This document shows positions 1 to 10,169 of a stretch of 64,000 nt of DNA, piece after piece. Made by a program: the position numbers and the translations under genes. The notes beneath the pieces are model-generated. The model saw nothing but the letters and a program-made list of their open reading frames with translations. It was not told the DNA's origin and ran no database searches. Source of the stretch: Zychaea mexicana (lineage: Eukaryota > Mucoromycota > Mucoromycetes > Mucorales > Lichtheimiaceae); the NCBI RefSeq assembly GCF_025766255.1, contig NW_026516664.1, positions 372,001 to 436,000 on the forward strand. The letters run 5' to 3'. Position 1 is the stretch's first letter, and each line of letters begins with the position of its first letter.

Positions 1-755
1 CCAGTACCAGACTTTGTCGACCATCGAACAGAACCTTCAAGAACCATCGTTCTCAGAGTAACAACGGGTATGCTACCAAATGGCGCAACGCGATGGTTTG
101 TCAATGGTGTATCCTTTACGGATCCTAAAGAAACCATCCTGACAACCATTTTGTCAGCAAGAACTACAGCAACAGCAGCTAGCGAGGGTAATAACAAGTC
201 ACTTTTACCACATCCCGATCAATTGACAGAGAATGGATATTATTCATATCGAGGCACGTATCCAATCAAGTATATGGAGGTGATTGATTTTGTGTTCCAG
301 TTGACACATCTCCCAAATCGGCCATGCACTGGCCATCCTTGGCATACACATGGTCACACCTTTTGGGAGCTTGCGCACGGACCAGGACGATACAACGGCA
401 GTAATGCAAACAATTACTATAGTGTCCCTCATCCGTATGGGCGTGATGTCTCTTTGGTATATCCTCTGGAGGACCCTGCTATTGAAGAAGAAGCTGCTGC
501 ATCAAGCGAGCCACGAGAATGTGGATGGGCAAGAGTCAGAATACTTGCTGATAACCCGGGCATATGTAAGTAGTAGCGGTAGTTGTCTTTTCTTTCCACC
601 GTTTTGCACATGTGCTACCATTATCTATACCGCCTACTAATCATATGCCCTTTTTTTCAGGGAATGTACACTGTCATATTGAACCACATATGACGGCAGG
701 AATGATGATTGCTTTAGAAGAAGCTCCCGATCTACTTCAGACGCTATATGGCTAA
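1..755 (+). CDS. Multicopper oxidase (laccase/ascorbate oxidase-like), C-terminal part
   Basis: The gene enters from the left edge already in frame, so its N-terminus lies outside. Coding exons are 1-565 and 661-755, joined across a GTAAGT...CAG intron; the splice codon gives the Trp before the last copper motif. Two copper signatures are visible: HPWHTHGH near 330-355, and HCHIEPHMTAGM near 669-707. These bind the T1 and trinuclear copper centres of multicopper oxidases, which couple one-electron substrate oxidation to reduction of oxygen to water. The axial residue at the T1 site is Met and the HCHIEPH wording is like ascorbate oxidase, which suggests a low-potential enzyme. Substrate (phenol, iron or ascorbate) cannot be settled from this fragment. 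An AATAAA-like signal lies at about 831. Confidence 0.9.
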
Positions 756-1805
756 ATGACTCTTGGTTTTCTCTTTTAATCTAAAGTTCCTCCCTCTTTT
801 TTTTTTGCCTCCAAGTATAGCAACATTGTTAATAAAACATTGTAGAGCGAGCGTGTAATCAGTTTAATGCCAGCCGTCAATACGGCCGCTTATTTGTTCG
901 TATTAATGCTAAAGAGTACGTAGCTCAGAAATAATGCTTGCTGGTTTATTAATAGCTATTCACAACGGGGTTCTCCCAATATATACAAAGCGATAAACTA
1001 TGAATAGAGGCATCGGTGTTATATATCGACTCTACTTTAAGTTCGGCAACAACAGATATGTAAACATCACGAAAAAAAGAGCATGAGGATGGCTTGATAA
1101 AACGCAACATATTTCTTACTATAATGTCGTGCCCAGTTTTCCTTTCCTTACCTAATCAGCAGGAGAGACAATGTACCTCCGAAAGAGAAGTTCAAGTAAC
1201 CTGAAAGATGCCGGTATACTTGCCAATTGCCAGAAACTACATGATAACAGATGACGTTGCTAGATGACTAATTGTTTGTGTATGCTTCTCCAAAATAAAA
1301 AAAGGGCACAGCACGACTTGCAAATCTGGGTACCACATTCGAGTCGTACAACCGGTAACTCGGCGTTGTTGTCCACCCTTGCCCTTACCCACGGCTGGTG
1401 CATGAATGTGATCTTTTTTTTTGTCCAAAGCGTATTATATAAAGGGGGATCGAGTTGAAGCAAGCAGTCTCTAGTCAATACATGTACAAGTACCAAACAG
1501 CTCTGTTAGGCTATAGTTACAGCGTGCAAGGCTTAGTGCGGTAACTGTTATAGAATGGTGATAAAAATAAGGCCGGTCGAAGAAGGAGCGCGGACCTGTG
1601 CATCATGTTGCTCGTTTTGATTACGAGTAATTGTCCAATCACGTCGCTCCAAGTGATGCGCGTACGTACGTATGCAAATGGGGGACTCTAATTTTATACA
1701 TACTACTATCACAAGGTTGGCGCCCTTTTTATTTCTTTCTCTCTCTCTTTCTTCTTTGTTTGGACAAAGAAACTCTTTACCTTTTTGTTTAATCAAAAAC
1801 ACACA
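756..1805. other. Intergenic region between oxidase 3' end and PDI
   Basis: No convincing coding exon is seen. It holds the oxidase 3' UTR with a poly(T) run, a TATATAAAG box near 1435-1442, and a pyrimidine-rich tract (1735-1760) just before the PDI start, as is common in fungal promoters. Confidence 0.5.
1635..1645 (+). promoter_or_regulatory. Possible unfolded-protein-response element upstream of PDI
   Basis: The string CCAATCACGTC puts a CCAAT box beside an ACGTG core (reverse strand GACGTGATTGG), about 160 bp before the PDI ATG. ERSE-II and UPRE sites of Hac1/XBP1 targets combine these two elements, and PDI genes are classic targets. The match is not exact, so this is an inference. Confidence 0.3.
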
Positions 1806-3446
1806 ATGGCGTTCTTTCGCACAGTGTTTCTCTTGCTCGTGCTAGCGAATGCCGCGTTTCTCGGTTACGACCATTACAAAGGTGGCGACATTGCCGTGAG
1901 TTTGGTAGACCAAGCCAAACACCTCAATGTCCCTACCGTACAGTTGCACTTACAAAACGCCTGGACCGAGATTAAGTCCACGACACCCGAAAAAATTGCT
2001 GGCCACGTGAATTCTGCTTTTGACCAGTTGAAGGATTTCAACTCGCCTACTGACGTTGTCGACTACTTGCGTGCCAAAGCTTCTGGTGTTGTCTCTGGTG
2101 GAAGCAGCCAAGGGGCCATCCAAATGGAGGGCAACGTGTTTGTTTTGACGACTGGCAATTTCAACAAGGTCATTGATGGACAACGCCCTGCACTCATTGA
2201 GTTTTATGCACCCTGGTGCGGCCATTGCAAAAAGTTGGCTCCGATCTATGAAGAATTGGGTGACGCGTTCGCGAGTGCTCAGGATCAAGTGGTGATTGCC
2301 AAGGTCGATGCGGATGAACACCGTGACTTGGGTGGCAAGTTTGGTGTTCAGGGGTTCCCTACGTTGAAATGGTTCCCCAAGGGCGTGACAACGAGCGAGG
2401 GTGTCGAGGATTATCGTGGCGGCCGTGACTTGGACTCGTTGACCAAGTTTGTGCAGGAAAAGTCGGGCGTACGTCCTCGTATCAAGTCGACAAAGTCGGA
2501 TGTTGTCGTATTGGACACCAAGAACTTTGATACAATCGTCAAGGATCCCAAGCAGAATGTCTTGGTCGAGTTCTACGCTCCCTGGTGTGGTCACTGCAAG
2601 AACTTGGGTAAGAACAATCAATCTTTAATTTTCTGAACACTTGTGCTAACTCAATTGCTTACTATATAATTAGCTCCTATTTATGAAAAGGTTGCCAATG
2701 CATTTGCTAATGAACCTAACGTGAGTTATTGCCCTTTCATGTTTCACAGATATTTCTCTGAAAGTGTCATAGAGCGCCAGATTACTGATAACTAACATGC
2801 TGTTGAAACAAAAAATGTACAGTGCAAGGTCGCCAAGATTGATGCCGATAGTGAACGTGAGATTGGCACTCAATATGATGTTTCTGGGTTCCCCACGATC
2901 AAGTTCTTCCCTGCTGGCGATGATAAGGAACCTGTCTTGTACGAAAGCGCTCGCTCCGAGGCTGGCTTTATTGAGTTCCTGAACAAAAAGTGCGGCACTC
3001 ATCGTGTTGTTGGCGGTGGTCTTGATGCTACGGTATGTTTATTCTTACTAGCGCTATAAGCACGAAGTTTACTGCGCAATGATTGGGGACTTTCTGACAA
3101 TATACGTGCGTTTCTGTTTTTTTAGGCTGGTCGTGTTTCTGACTTGGACAAGCTGGCAATCAAATTTGCATCGACGTCTGACAAGGGTGAACGCGAAAAG
3201 GTCAAGGCTGAGGCAGAGTCAATTGCAAAGGAACTGGGAACGCGTAATGCAAAGTTCTATCACGTCTTCATGAAGAAGATCTTGGAGAGCGGCGATTCTT
3301 TTGTAAAGACCGAATCCGCACGTGTTGATCGTATCATCAAATCCAACACTGTTGCAATGAACAAGGTCGACGACTTCACCATCCGTCGTAACATTCTTGC
3401 TGCTTTCGACAAGAAAGCCAAGCCTGTTACCAAGGATGAACTGTAA
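1806..3446 (+). CDS. Protein disulfide isomerase, ERp38/TigA type (two thioredoxin domains plus ERp29c domain)
   Basis: Exons 1806-2607, 2674-2720, 2823-3032 and 3126-3446 join in phase to a 459-residue ER oxidoreductase that makes and reshuffles disulfides in secretory proteins. The start gives a hydrophobic signal segment (residues about 2-20). Two thioredoxin domains carry APWCGHCK active sites, cysteines at about 138/141 and 261/264. A helical C-terminal domain (residues about 350-455) resembles the ERp29 D domain, and the protein ends in KDEL, the ER-retrieval signal. In the usual family layout the first CGHC sits near residue 50; here about 90 extra helical residues precede it. An in-frame ATG lies seven codons upstream (1785), but the start at 1806 has the better context and signal peptide. 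Confidence 0.95.
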
Positions 3447-3523
3447 ATAAACACACCCTCTCTCTTTAAAACCCACTTTTCTATAACTCTTCTTTCCGTT
3501 TTCAACACAACTCCACACGTGTA

Positions 3524-3549
3524 TACACACACACACACACACACACACA
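3524..3549 (+). repeat. (AC)n microsatellite in PDI 3' UTR
   Basis: About 13 uninterrupted AC units lie between the PDI stop and the NTF2 stop. CA/GA tracts recur at 3722-3751. Confidence 0.9.
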
Positions 3550-3815
3550 ACAACAACCCAACCCGTACCAAAAAGAAACCTATCCGCGAACATAACATAT
3601 CACCATCATCCTTGATATAAAAAAATAAAATAACGCCTATTTTTTTGATATATGTAAGTGATGTTTGTGCGTTTCGCCAGCAGCTGTATATTAAGATTTG
3701 GAAAGAGAGTTTAGAGAATGACAACACACACACACACAGAGAGAGAGAGAGGGCGGGGGAGAATTAGGGCACCTAGTCAACGGAGTTGGGATGGGGAACG
3801 ATAGCTGACATATGT

Positions 3816-4481
3816 TTACGCGTAGTTCAAGCGGAAAATGTCATTGAAGACATAGTACGAGTTACCCTCAGGAACCAGGTTGAAGCTTTGGGAGAACATT
3901 TGAGGGTTCTGCTCCTCATCAACCTATGTGGTTATCCAGCAAGAATATTGAAAAAGAGTTAGTTCAACTAAACGAGAAAGTTTGAGAGCGTGGAGAAAAA
4001 GGTAATCACAAGCCAGGATAGTTTACCAAAAGCTGACCGGTCACAGAAACGATGAGGCTGGCAACGGAAGGGTTGCTTGGCTGTGCGTCGATGGTGCTGA
4101 TACGGTGAGCCACCTTTTGGAAGGGCAAAGACTGTATATCATTGCGCATTACAAAGGTTAGCAACTATTCCTTTGTCATTTTGCCCCCCCCACCCCCAAT
4201 CTTTCAATCACTGAATCAGTCAAGCTTACCGCAAGCTTTTGGACAATGTTGCCAGCACCACTGAATTGTTGGCCCTCGAAGGTCAACATGGAGTGCTCTC
4301 TCTGTTTTATTCGTTTTTATAAATACGATTCAATCCTTGAGATGTTTTTTGTTTTGGATAACGCCTTTCTTCTCCCTAGACAAACACTTACGTAAAGGGG
4401 ACCAAGTTGTTCTCGGTTGGAGTCAAAGGTCTCGTAGTAGAACTTTACGAATGCTTCGGCGACTTGGTTGAAATCACTCAT
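3816..4481 (-). CDS. ntf2: Nuclear transport factor 2
   Basis: Exons on the minus strand are 4392-4481, 4230-4301, 4027-4131 and 3816-3923. All junctions keep phase, giving 124 residues, the normal NTF2 length. The start [16 protein letters not shown], the middle [12 protein letters not shown] and the end [12 protein letters not shown] are typical of the family. NTF2 is a homodimer that carries Ran-GDP from cytoplasm to nucleus through FxFG nucleoporins, so it is needed for all Ran-dependent import. The gene is convergent with PDI (370 bp between stops) and lies 139 bp downstream of the CobW-type gene on the same strand, so its promoter must be very short. Confidence 0.95.
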
Positions 4482-4620
4482 GGCGTAGTAAGTAAATGGG
4501 AAAAGAGAAAGGGAAAGAACACGGTTCAGTCGGGGCTGAGAAAAAAAACTTTTTATTCGTGTCGTACGCAGCAGCAGCACCATGGCGAAGAAGCACCCAA
4601 ACCCACAGCAACCACAGCTA

Positions 4621-5954
4621 TTATTCTAGTTCAACGACTAATCTTTCAAACTCTTTCTGTAGACGGTCTCCATGTTGTTTCATGTCTTTGCCGATAAAGG
4701 TCAGGCGACTGTCCCTTGGCTCGTCATCATCCCATTTGCGGTCCTCCGTCACCACCAGGTCATCATCCACGCCTTGGACAACCACCTTGTAGTCACTGCC
4801 CTGCACAGCCAGCACGCCCTTGACGCGATACAGGGTATCATGCATCTTTTGCGCCTCCTGCCGGACAAACGCCAGCACCTCTTTCTGCTTAACAGGATTG
4901 CCACTCACTAAGAGCATGGTCTGTTCGATACTCGGATCATGTTGCTTTACAGGCAGGGCTTCCTGTTCCTGTTCTTGTCCATCTGCTGTTTGTTCAGTGG
5001 ATGATGATGACGAAGACCTCAAGCCAAACAAGGATTGCACAGGTACTTGAGCATATTTGGTCTGCACCAAACGAGCCGATGGATTGTGTTGCCGAATGTA
5101 GTCTGTCAGCTTGGACAATGCCTCTTTGCTCGAGACGAGATCAATCTTGTTGAGCAAGATACAGTCTGTCGTTGTGATCTGTGCCAGCGGCTCGTTCTTG
5201 TACGTGTCTTGTCTTTCCGATGCAGCAGCAAGTCGGCTAAAGAAATGCTTTGCGTCGACGAGCGTGACAATGCCGTCGAGATAAAAGTTTTGCACGATTT
5301 CATCTTGGCCTTTGCCGTCGGCGCCGCGCTGGATCATAGTTTGGATTGGCTGCGGGTCAGCCAGCCCAGTGGACTCAAGGATCACATGTTGGATCCGTTT
5401 CTCGGGCTCAACGAGCTCGTTCCTATTGGCAATCTCACTCAGGGCACCTATCAGCTCACCGGACGACGAGCAACAGACACATCCCCTGACAATTGGACGA
5501 TAAGTGTGTGGTAAGTTACGTTGTATGCTTATCGTTTCCCACACACACAGAGAGAGACACACGTAGAGAGGGCCGATCGCAGCCTATCCTTGTCAGCGCC
5601 CTCACTTGGCTAGCTCTCTCCAGACTATTGTGTTTTCACAGTTTTGAGTCGACGAACCAGCCAAATTCATAGAGGTTTTGGATGTCCTCGGTCTTGTCTT
5701 GATGGATAATTTCGTTTTCCTTTGAACGGAGATTTTTTTAAGCTCAAGTGCTTTTTTCATTTTGTGCCTCCGCCCAACAGACATCAAAAAGACTCTCTTA
5801 CTATGCCAAACGCAGCAGCGAATTCGTTTTCAATGACGGCGATACGCTCAGGGATGCCGTTTGTCCTTGCGGCATCCAGTATATGGTTGAGCAGCGTAGT
5901 CTTCCCGGCGCCCAGGAAACCAGTCAGAATGGTGACGGGAACGCGAGGTGCCAT
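4621..5954 (-). CDS. COG0523/CobW-family GTPase, ZNG1-like zinc metallochaperone
   Basis: Exons 5802-5954, 5658-5719 and 4621-5485 join to 359 residues. Visible G-domain motifs are Walker [10 protein letters not shown] (residues 12-20), the family metal motif CVCC (74-77), ESTGLADP (109-116) and a guanine-specificity NKID. A CobW C-terminal domain follows. The family delivers metal; the ZNG1 branch passes zinc to methionine aminopeptidase 1. The phrase [21 protein letters not shown] before CVCC matches the eukaryotic ZNG1 branch. Intron 2 uses a weak donor (GTTCGT), but it is the only choice that restores the reading frame and the CVCC motif. The gene runs head to head with the Whi5-like gene (870 bp). 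Confidence 0.9.
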
Positions 5955-6822
5955 GATAGCGTGTGGTGTGGGAAGAAAAAGTAAAAGAAACGCGAAAGAA
6001 AGAATCGTACCAGCACCAATTGAATGCCAGTTTGTTGTTGCGTCTTTTTTTTTTTTTTTTTTTTTGTTCCCGATGGCAGCGTTTTCTGTTGGGGGGCCGT
6101 GCACACAGCAACCACCGTTTGTCGCTCGAGGATCACATCGCCTTTATAAGGCTTTCATTGAGTAGATCTACAAGATGGCACTTTCATAGTGTGTTGTTGT
6201 TGTTGCTACAATTCCCAGATATGCATGATCGGAAGAACAAGGCGCATTATCTATCGCTTTTTGAAGAAATGAGCCGACATCTATGCCGTGTATGACGGCT
6301 CCGCTCCAAAGTCAAGCGAGGAGAAAGGGTGGGGGACGGTCATGCGGATAGGGCTGGTTAAAAACGAGTAAATTGAGCAAAGTGGATATGAGCGAGTGTG
6401 TAAGTGAGTGAGCCAAGTGAGTGAGCCAAGTGAGTGAGTGAGTGAGTGTGGACAAGCGAACAAGGAAGAAGAAAAGAGCGCACACCCCAATTCGTTTTCC
6501 AATATTCTTTCTTTCTTTCTTTCTTTCTTCTTCTTCTACTCCACTCCAACACCTCTTCCCTCTTCTTTCTCCTCTCCTCTCCCTTCCTCCTGCCGCCTCT
6601 TTATCTTCGTTTCGCTTCTCGTTTGTCTAGCCAACGTCCCCCGCCCCTAGATCGTTTATCTCTCTTTTTTTTTTTGCACGCGTTCGCGTATTCCGTATCT
6701 TCTTCCCTTTCCCAAACAAGAGCACAAGAAAACTCTCCCTGTCGTTCCTCTCTTTCCTCACTCACTCTCTGTTTCCATACCTCCCTCATTGCGCGTTATT
6801 TTTGAAATCTCTGCTATTAAAA
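5955..6822. promoter_or_regulatory. Divergent promoter region, ZNG1-like / Whi5-like genes
   Basis: There is no coding exon. It contains a 23-bp T tract (6044-6066), repeated GTGAGTGA units (6398-6448), a CTTT tract (6508-6530) and strong pyrimidine enrichment up to the Whi5-like start. Confidence 0.6.
6678..6683 (+). promoter_or_regulatory. ACGCGT box (MCB, MBF site) upstream of Whi5-like gene
   Basis: An ACGCGT hexamer lies about 140 bp before the ATG at 6823, and a second lies in intron 1 (6909-6914). MBF binds this box in G1/S genes, and the yeast NRM1 gene is itself an MBF target. Role here is inferred. Confidence 0.35.
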
Positions 6823-7482
6823 ATGTCGCAATCAGCAGCACAGGGATCCGACATTGCCGAGGTTAGCGAAAAATATACATATATATATATTCTATTGGAC
6901 AAACACCAACGCGTGTTCTGGGTTATTTTCATGCGTAATCTGTTCTCTGTGTCTGTGTCTCACGAACCTATCACTAACGCCCTTTCCTGCAATATTGGAA
7001 AAATAGATGATGCATCGGCTCAAGACAAGACTGGCACTGGCCAACTTTAAGCGGCAACACGGGTACGAAAAGTACGACTTGCACACACTCGAATTGAGCC
7101 TTTTCCAAAGCACCGAGCCACGAAGGAAAAAGAGCAAGAGAAAAGATGATGACAATGACGACAACCACAACGACGCCGTTCCCAATTACTATCGTCCACG
7201 CTACTATTCCAACAGCAACAGCTGCATACATAACAATAGCCATTTACAGCTACAACAACAACAACAACTTACTCCAGTCGATGACGCTTCCTCACCCTCA
7301 CCCCCGATAAGAGCGACGCGTAGTACGCCGTTGTATAGTATCCGAAGCCCTCTTTCGGCCAAGCGAAGTACATCGCCTAGATACCGCTTCCAGCAGCAAC
7401 ACCATCACAGCAACAGCAGTTACCGACCTATCAAAAAGTCTGCATCTACATCGACTGCTACTGCTAGACTTGCGGCAGCTTC

Positions 7483-7515
<33 letters not shown>

Positions 7516-7720
7516 CAGTAGTACGACACTTATGCCAAGAGGTCGCCCACACAATAACATGAAAAACAATGATAGCCACAACGATGCTGCCATGGTGTTC
7601 TCCTCGGATGAGGAAGATGCGGCCAACTTGCTGGTCATGCTACACAACCACCATCATTCAATCTCATCCTCATCCTCATCAACAGCAGCAACAGCGACAC
7701 GACCCAGCATGCCCGCATGA
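6823..7720 (+). CDS. Whi5/Nrm1-like transcriptional repressor candidate
   Basis: Exon 1 (6823-6861) encodes 13 residues and exon 2 (7007-7720) completes a 250-residue protein. Right after the junction the segment LKTRLALANFKRQHGYEKYDL resembles the short GTB motif by which Whi5 and Nrm1 bind the SBF/MBF transcription factors and hold back G1/S genes. The rest is disordered: a basic patch (RRKKSKRK), Gln, His and Ser runs, and TP/SP sites (STPLYS, RSPLS, TSPRY) that could be CDK targets. An AGT trinucleotide run (7484-7513) makes a poly-Ser stretch and may be length-variable. The motif match is by eye and short, so the family call is tentative; presence of a gene is much more certain. Confidence 0.5.
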
Positions 7721-8765
7721 TTTATGTATGCTTCTCCGAAGCCCGCTCATTCAAACGACACGCTCCCTCACACCCCTTGCTCCCCTTTTTGCACACACAC
7801 ACACACACACACACAGTTTTGTACAGTAAACTTCTTGTTATACCACCCCACTCCCTATCGTTCTTCTTGCATGAATCTCTCTTTTACAGTTCACACTCAC
7901 ATTTCCTTAACTAGTACAACTAGCACACCACACACCTTATTTGGCAGCATCCACCTCATTTTGTTTCTCTTTCTCTATGTTGTTGCAAGCAGTATGTAAT
8001 CTACTATCACTAGTGCATCTCTACACGCTTCACCGTGTACTTTTTCTTATCATGTGTGAACTTGCCCATATTTTATTGTTCCATACACCACGTGTCCAAG
8101 TCACCGGGTTCTTCTTAATAATATTTCTTTACTTTTCAACTGTTCAATATACACATATAAACATTGCTCTTTCTTTCTTTAAAGATCCTATCATACATAC
8201 ATAGTGAGATAACCAGGACCACGGTCAAAACATGTAGTAGCTTAGTAATGCCATCTCGTTTTATTATCTGCCATGCTAAAAGCTCTTCCTCCTCCCGACG
8301 GGCGACGTATAGATCGGTGATAAGCTTCTAGAAAAGAAAGATCTCACGAGAAGCTTTATATGTTGTGTGCGCTTTTGCACAACTCAAGTTTTAATAACGC
8401 ATGGATCTCGCCATTCAGATCAGAAGAAAAAATAAGGGGCACGCATCATTTCTGTCCTACATACAGTATACACATTACAGCAACGACGGCCTCTGCTATG
8501 TTCTCTATTTGTTAGCCCCGGCCTTGCATATCAGCAGCGCACACTTTGTAATATATGAACAGTGTGTTCCTGTATAATATATCGCCTTGAGTAGGTGATT
8601 GACATAAAGAGGGCAGTGAAGAATGGAATCGATGATCAGTAAGTCGTCCTATTTGAGTGTTTTTTTTGGGTGTAGCACACAGTCCGCCCAAGTGTCTGCA
8701 TGTTCTTCGTCGGCGTCCTGAAGATCGTCGGCCTACTTTTTCCTCTTCTTCCTTTCTCTTCTTCT

Positions 8766-8796
<31 letters not shown>

Positions 8797-8849
8797 CCCA
8801 CACTCTATTATATTTCTACCTGTATATACCCTTGAAAGGCCAATCAATC
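7721..8849. other. Intergenic region with microsatellites
   Basis: No coding exon is seen. It includes an (AC)12 tract at 7792-7815 in the upstream gene's 3' UTR and a (TC)14 tract at 8769-8796 directly in front of the next gene's start. Confidence 0.6.
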
Positions 8850-10169
8850 ATGCCGGTCCCAGGCGCATACGAACCAGAGTTAGAATTTTCCGATCCGAAC
8901 AGTGTCCGTGAGACGGCGCTGTTCTCGTTCAACCCACTCATATACCTTTATTTCATGCTGTCATTTCTGATCGTGCCCTATCCGATCTACCAAGTGATTG
9001 CCAAACGCTACGGCTGGGAAACAAACAACAAGACAATGGCACGACACTGGAGTGATCTCATGCTGGGCTTTTCCTACGGCACAATCTTGTTTGTCTTTGG
9101 AAACTATACTCGTGCCTATAGCTGGATCACCGTCATCGCCTTTTATCCGTCCCTTTTTGGATACGCGTTAATTGCAGAGCTTCCTTTCACAAAGACGTCC
9201 GTATACACATACAAATACCACAAGCTCTTTATGTAAGCTAATACTGCTCTTGTTTGGATTCAATAGATCATTGCCAAACATCAAGAATTGGCCGTTTGGC
9301 ATGTGGGCCGTGTTCTTGACAGCCGTGGCGTAAGTGTTCTAGTGCGTGTGCATGGCTATACCTTTGGCTTAAATAAAAACAGCCACCTAAGCAACAACAA
9401 AAAACATTCTATAGGATCATCCTTGCATTTGCAGCGTTCCATATCTACTGGGCCGCCACGCTTCCCCTGCCGTTCGTCATTTACTATATCTGCGCGCTGC
9501 TGATCCCAATTTTTTTATTTACTGTTTCACTTGCACTGATCAAGGAGAACAATGAGAATTGGGCTCGTACATGGATCCACGGTTATCGCGTCCGATGGGC
9601 GACCCGTCGCTCTTCCAAGAAAAGCAATGGCAATGATGAAGAGCAGCCGCAACAGGATGAAGGCGTGAATCCAGAATCATCCACTTCCATAGACCCGGTT
9701 ACACAGCAGCAGCCAAACGTACCCGAGTTGTATAACCCTTATACCCGTAAGCTCAACTTGCATCTGCACCACTGGCAGATCTTCTACATGTTAGCTTTTT
9801 TCACAAGGTAAAGAGATCACTGGACTATCGCTTGGATCTACTTGAACGCTGAAAATTATGAAGTCACTGGTGATTTGGCAGTAGTAGTAGTGTGATTAGC
9901 AGCTTTCCCTCCCCCCGCTCCTCCACCCCTTGATATGCAAATACTAACTCAAATGCTTTTGTACAGGTTCACGCATCCGGTGTCCCAAGTGGGAGCAGGG
10001 ATTGTACTCGCTTGTTATATGGAAGGCATTAATGCATGTAAGTAATCCGTTGTCTTGAAAGTTTCTCTTTTTGCGAGCAAAGAGATCTACCTTTGAATTT
10101 ATAACACTTGAACCTTCTTTAATTGTCGTGACGACAACAGATGGCTACGATCAACTTTTGAACGACTAG
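8850..10169 (+). CDS. Polytopic membrane protein of unknown function
   Basis: Exons 8850-9232, 9267-9329, 9415-9807, 9967-10037 and 10141-10169 join in phase to 312 residues. The second intron acceptor is placed so that SLPNIKNWPFGMWAVF continues the hydrophobic pattern. Five or six membrane spans are likely: residues about 30-52, 75-92, 95-115, 132-150, 155-180 and 270-290. A charged cytosolic-type loop (residues about 185-250, RVRWATRRSSKK then Gln/Glu-rich) separates the last span. The C-terminus has a striking block, LHLHHWQIFYMLAFFTRFTHP followed by GAGIVLACYMEGINAYGYDQLL, in which HHW and GYD look like conserved functional residues. I do not recognise the family. Confidence 0.8.

Noticed and set aside
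1950..2621. 223-codon open frame antisense to the PDI gene
   Set aside because: It is a mirror of G/C-biased third positions in the PDI exon; the sense strand has two thioredoxin active sites.
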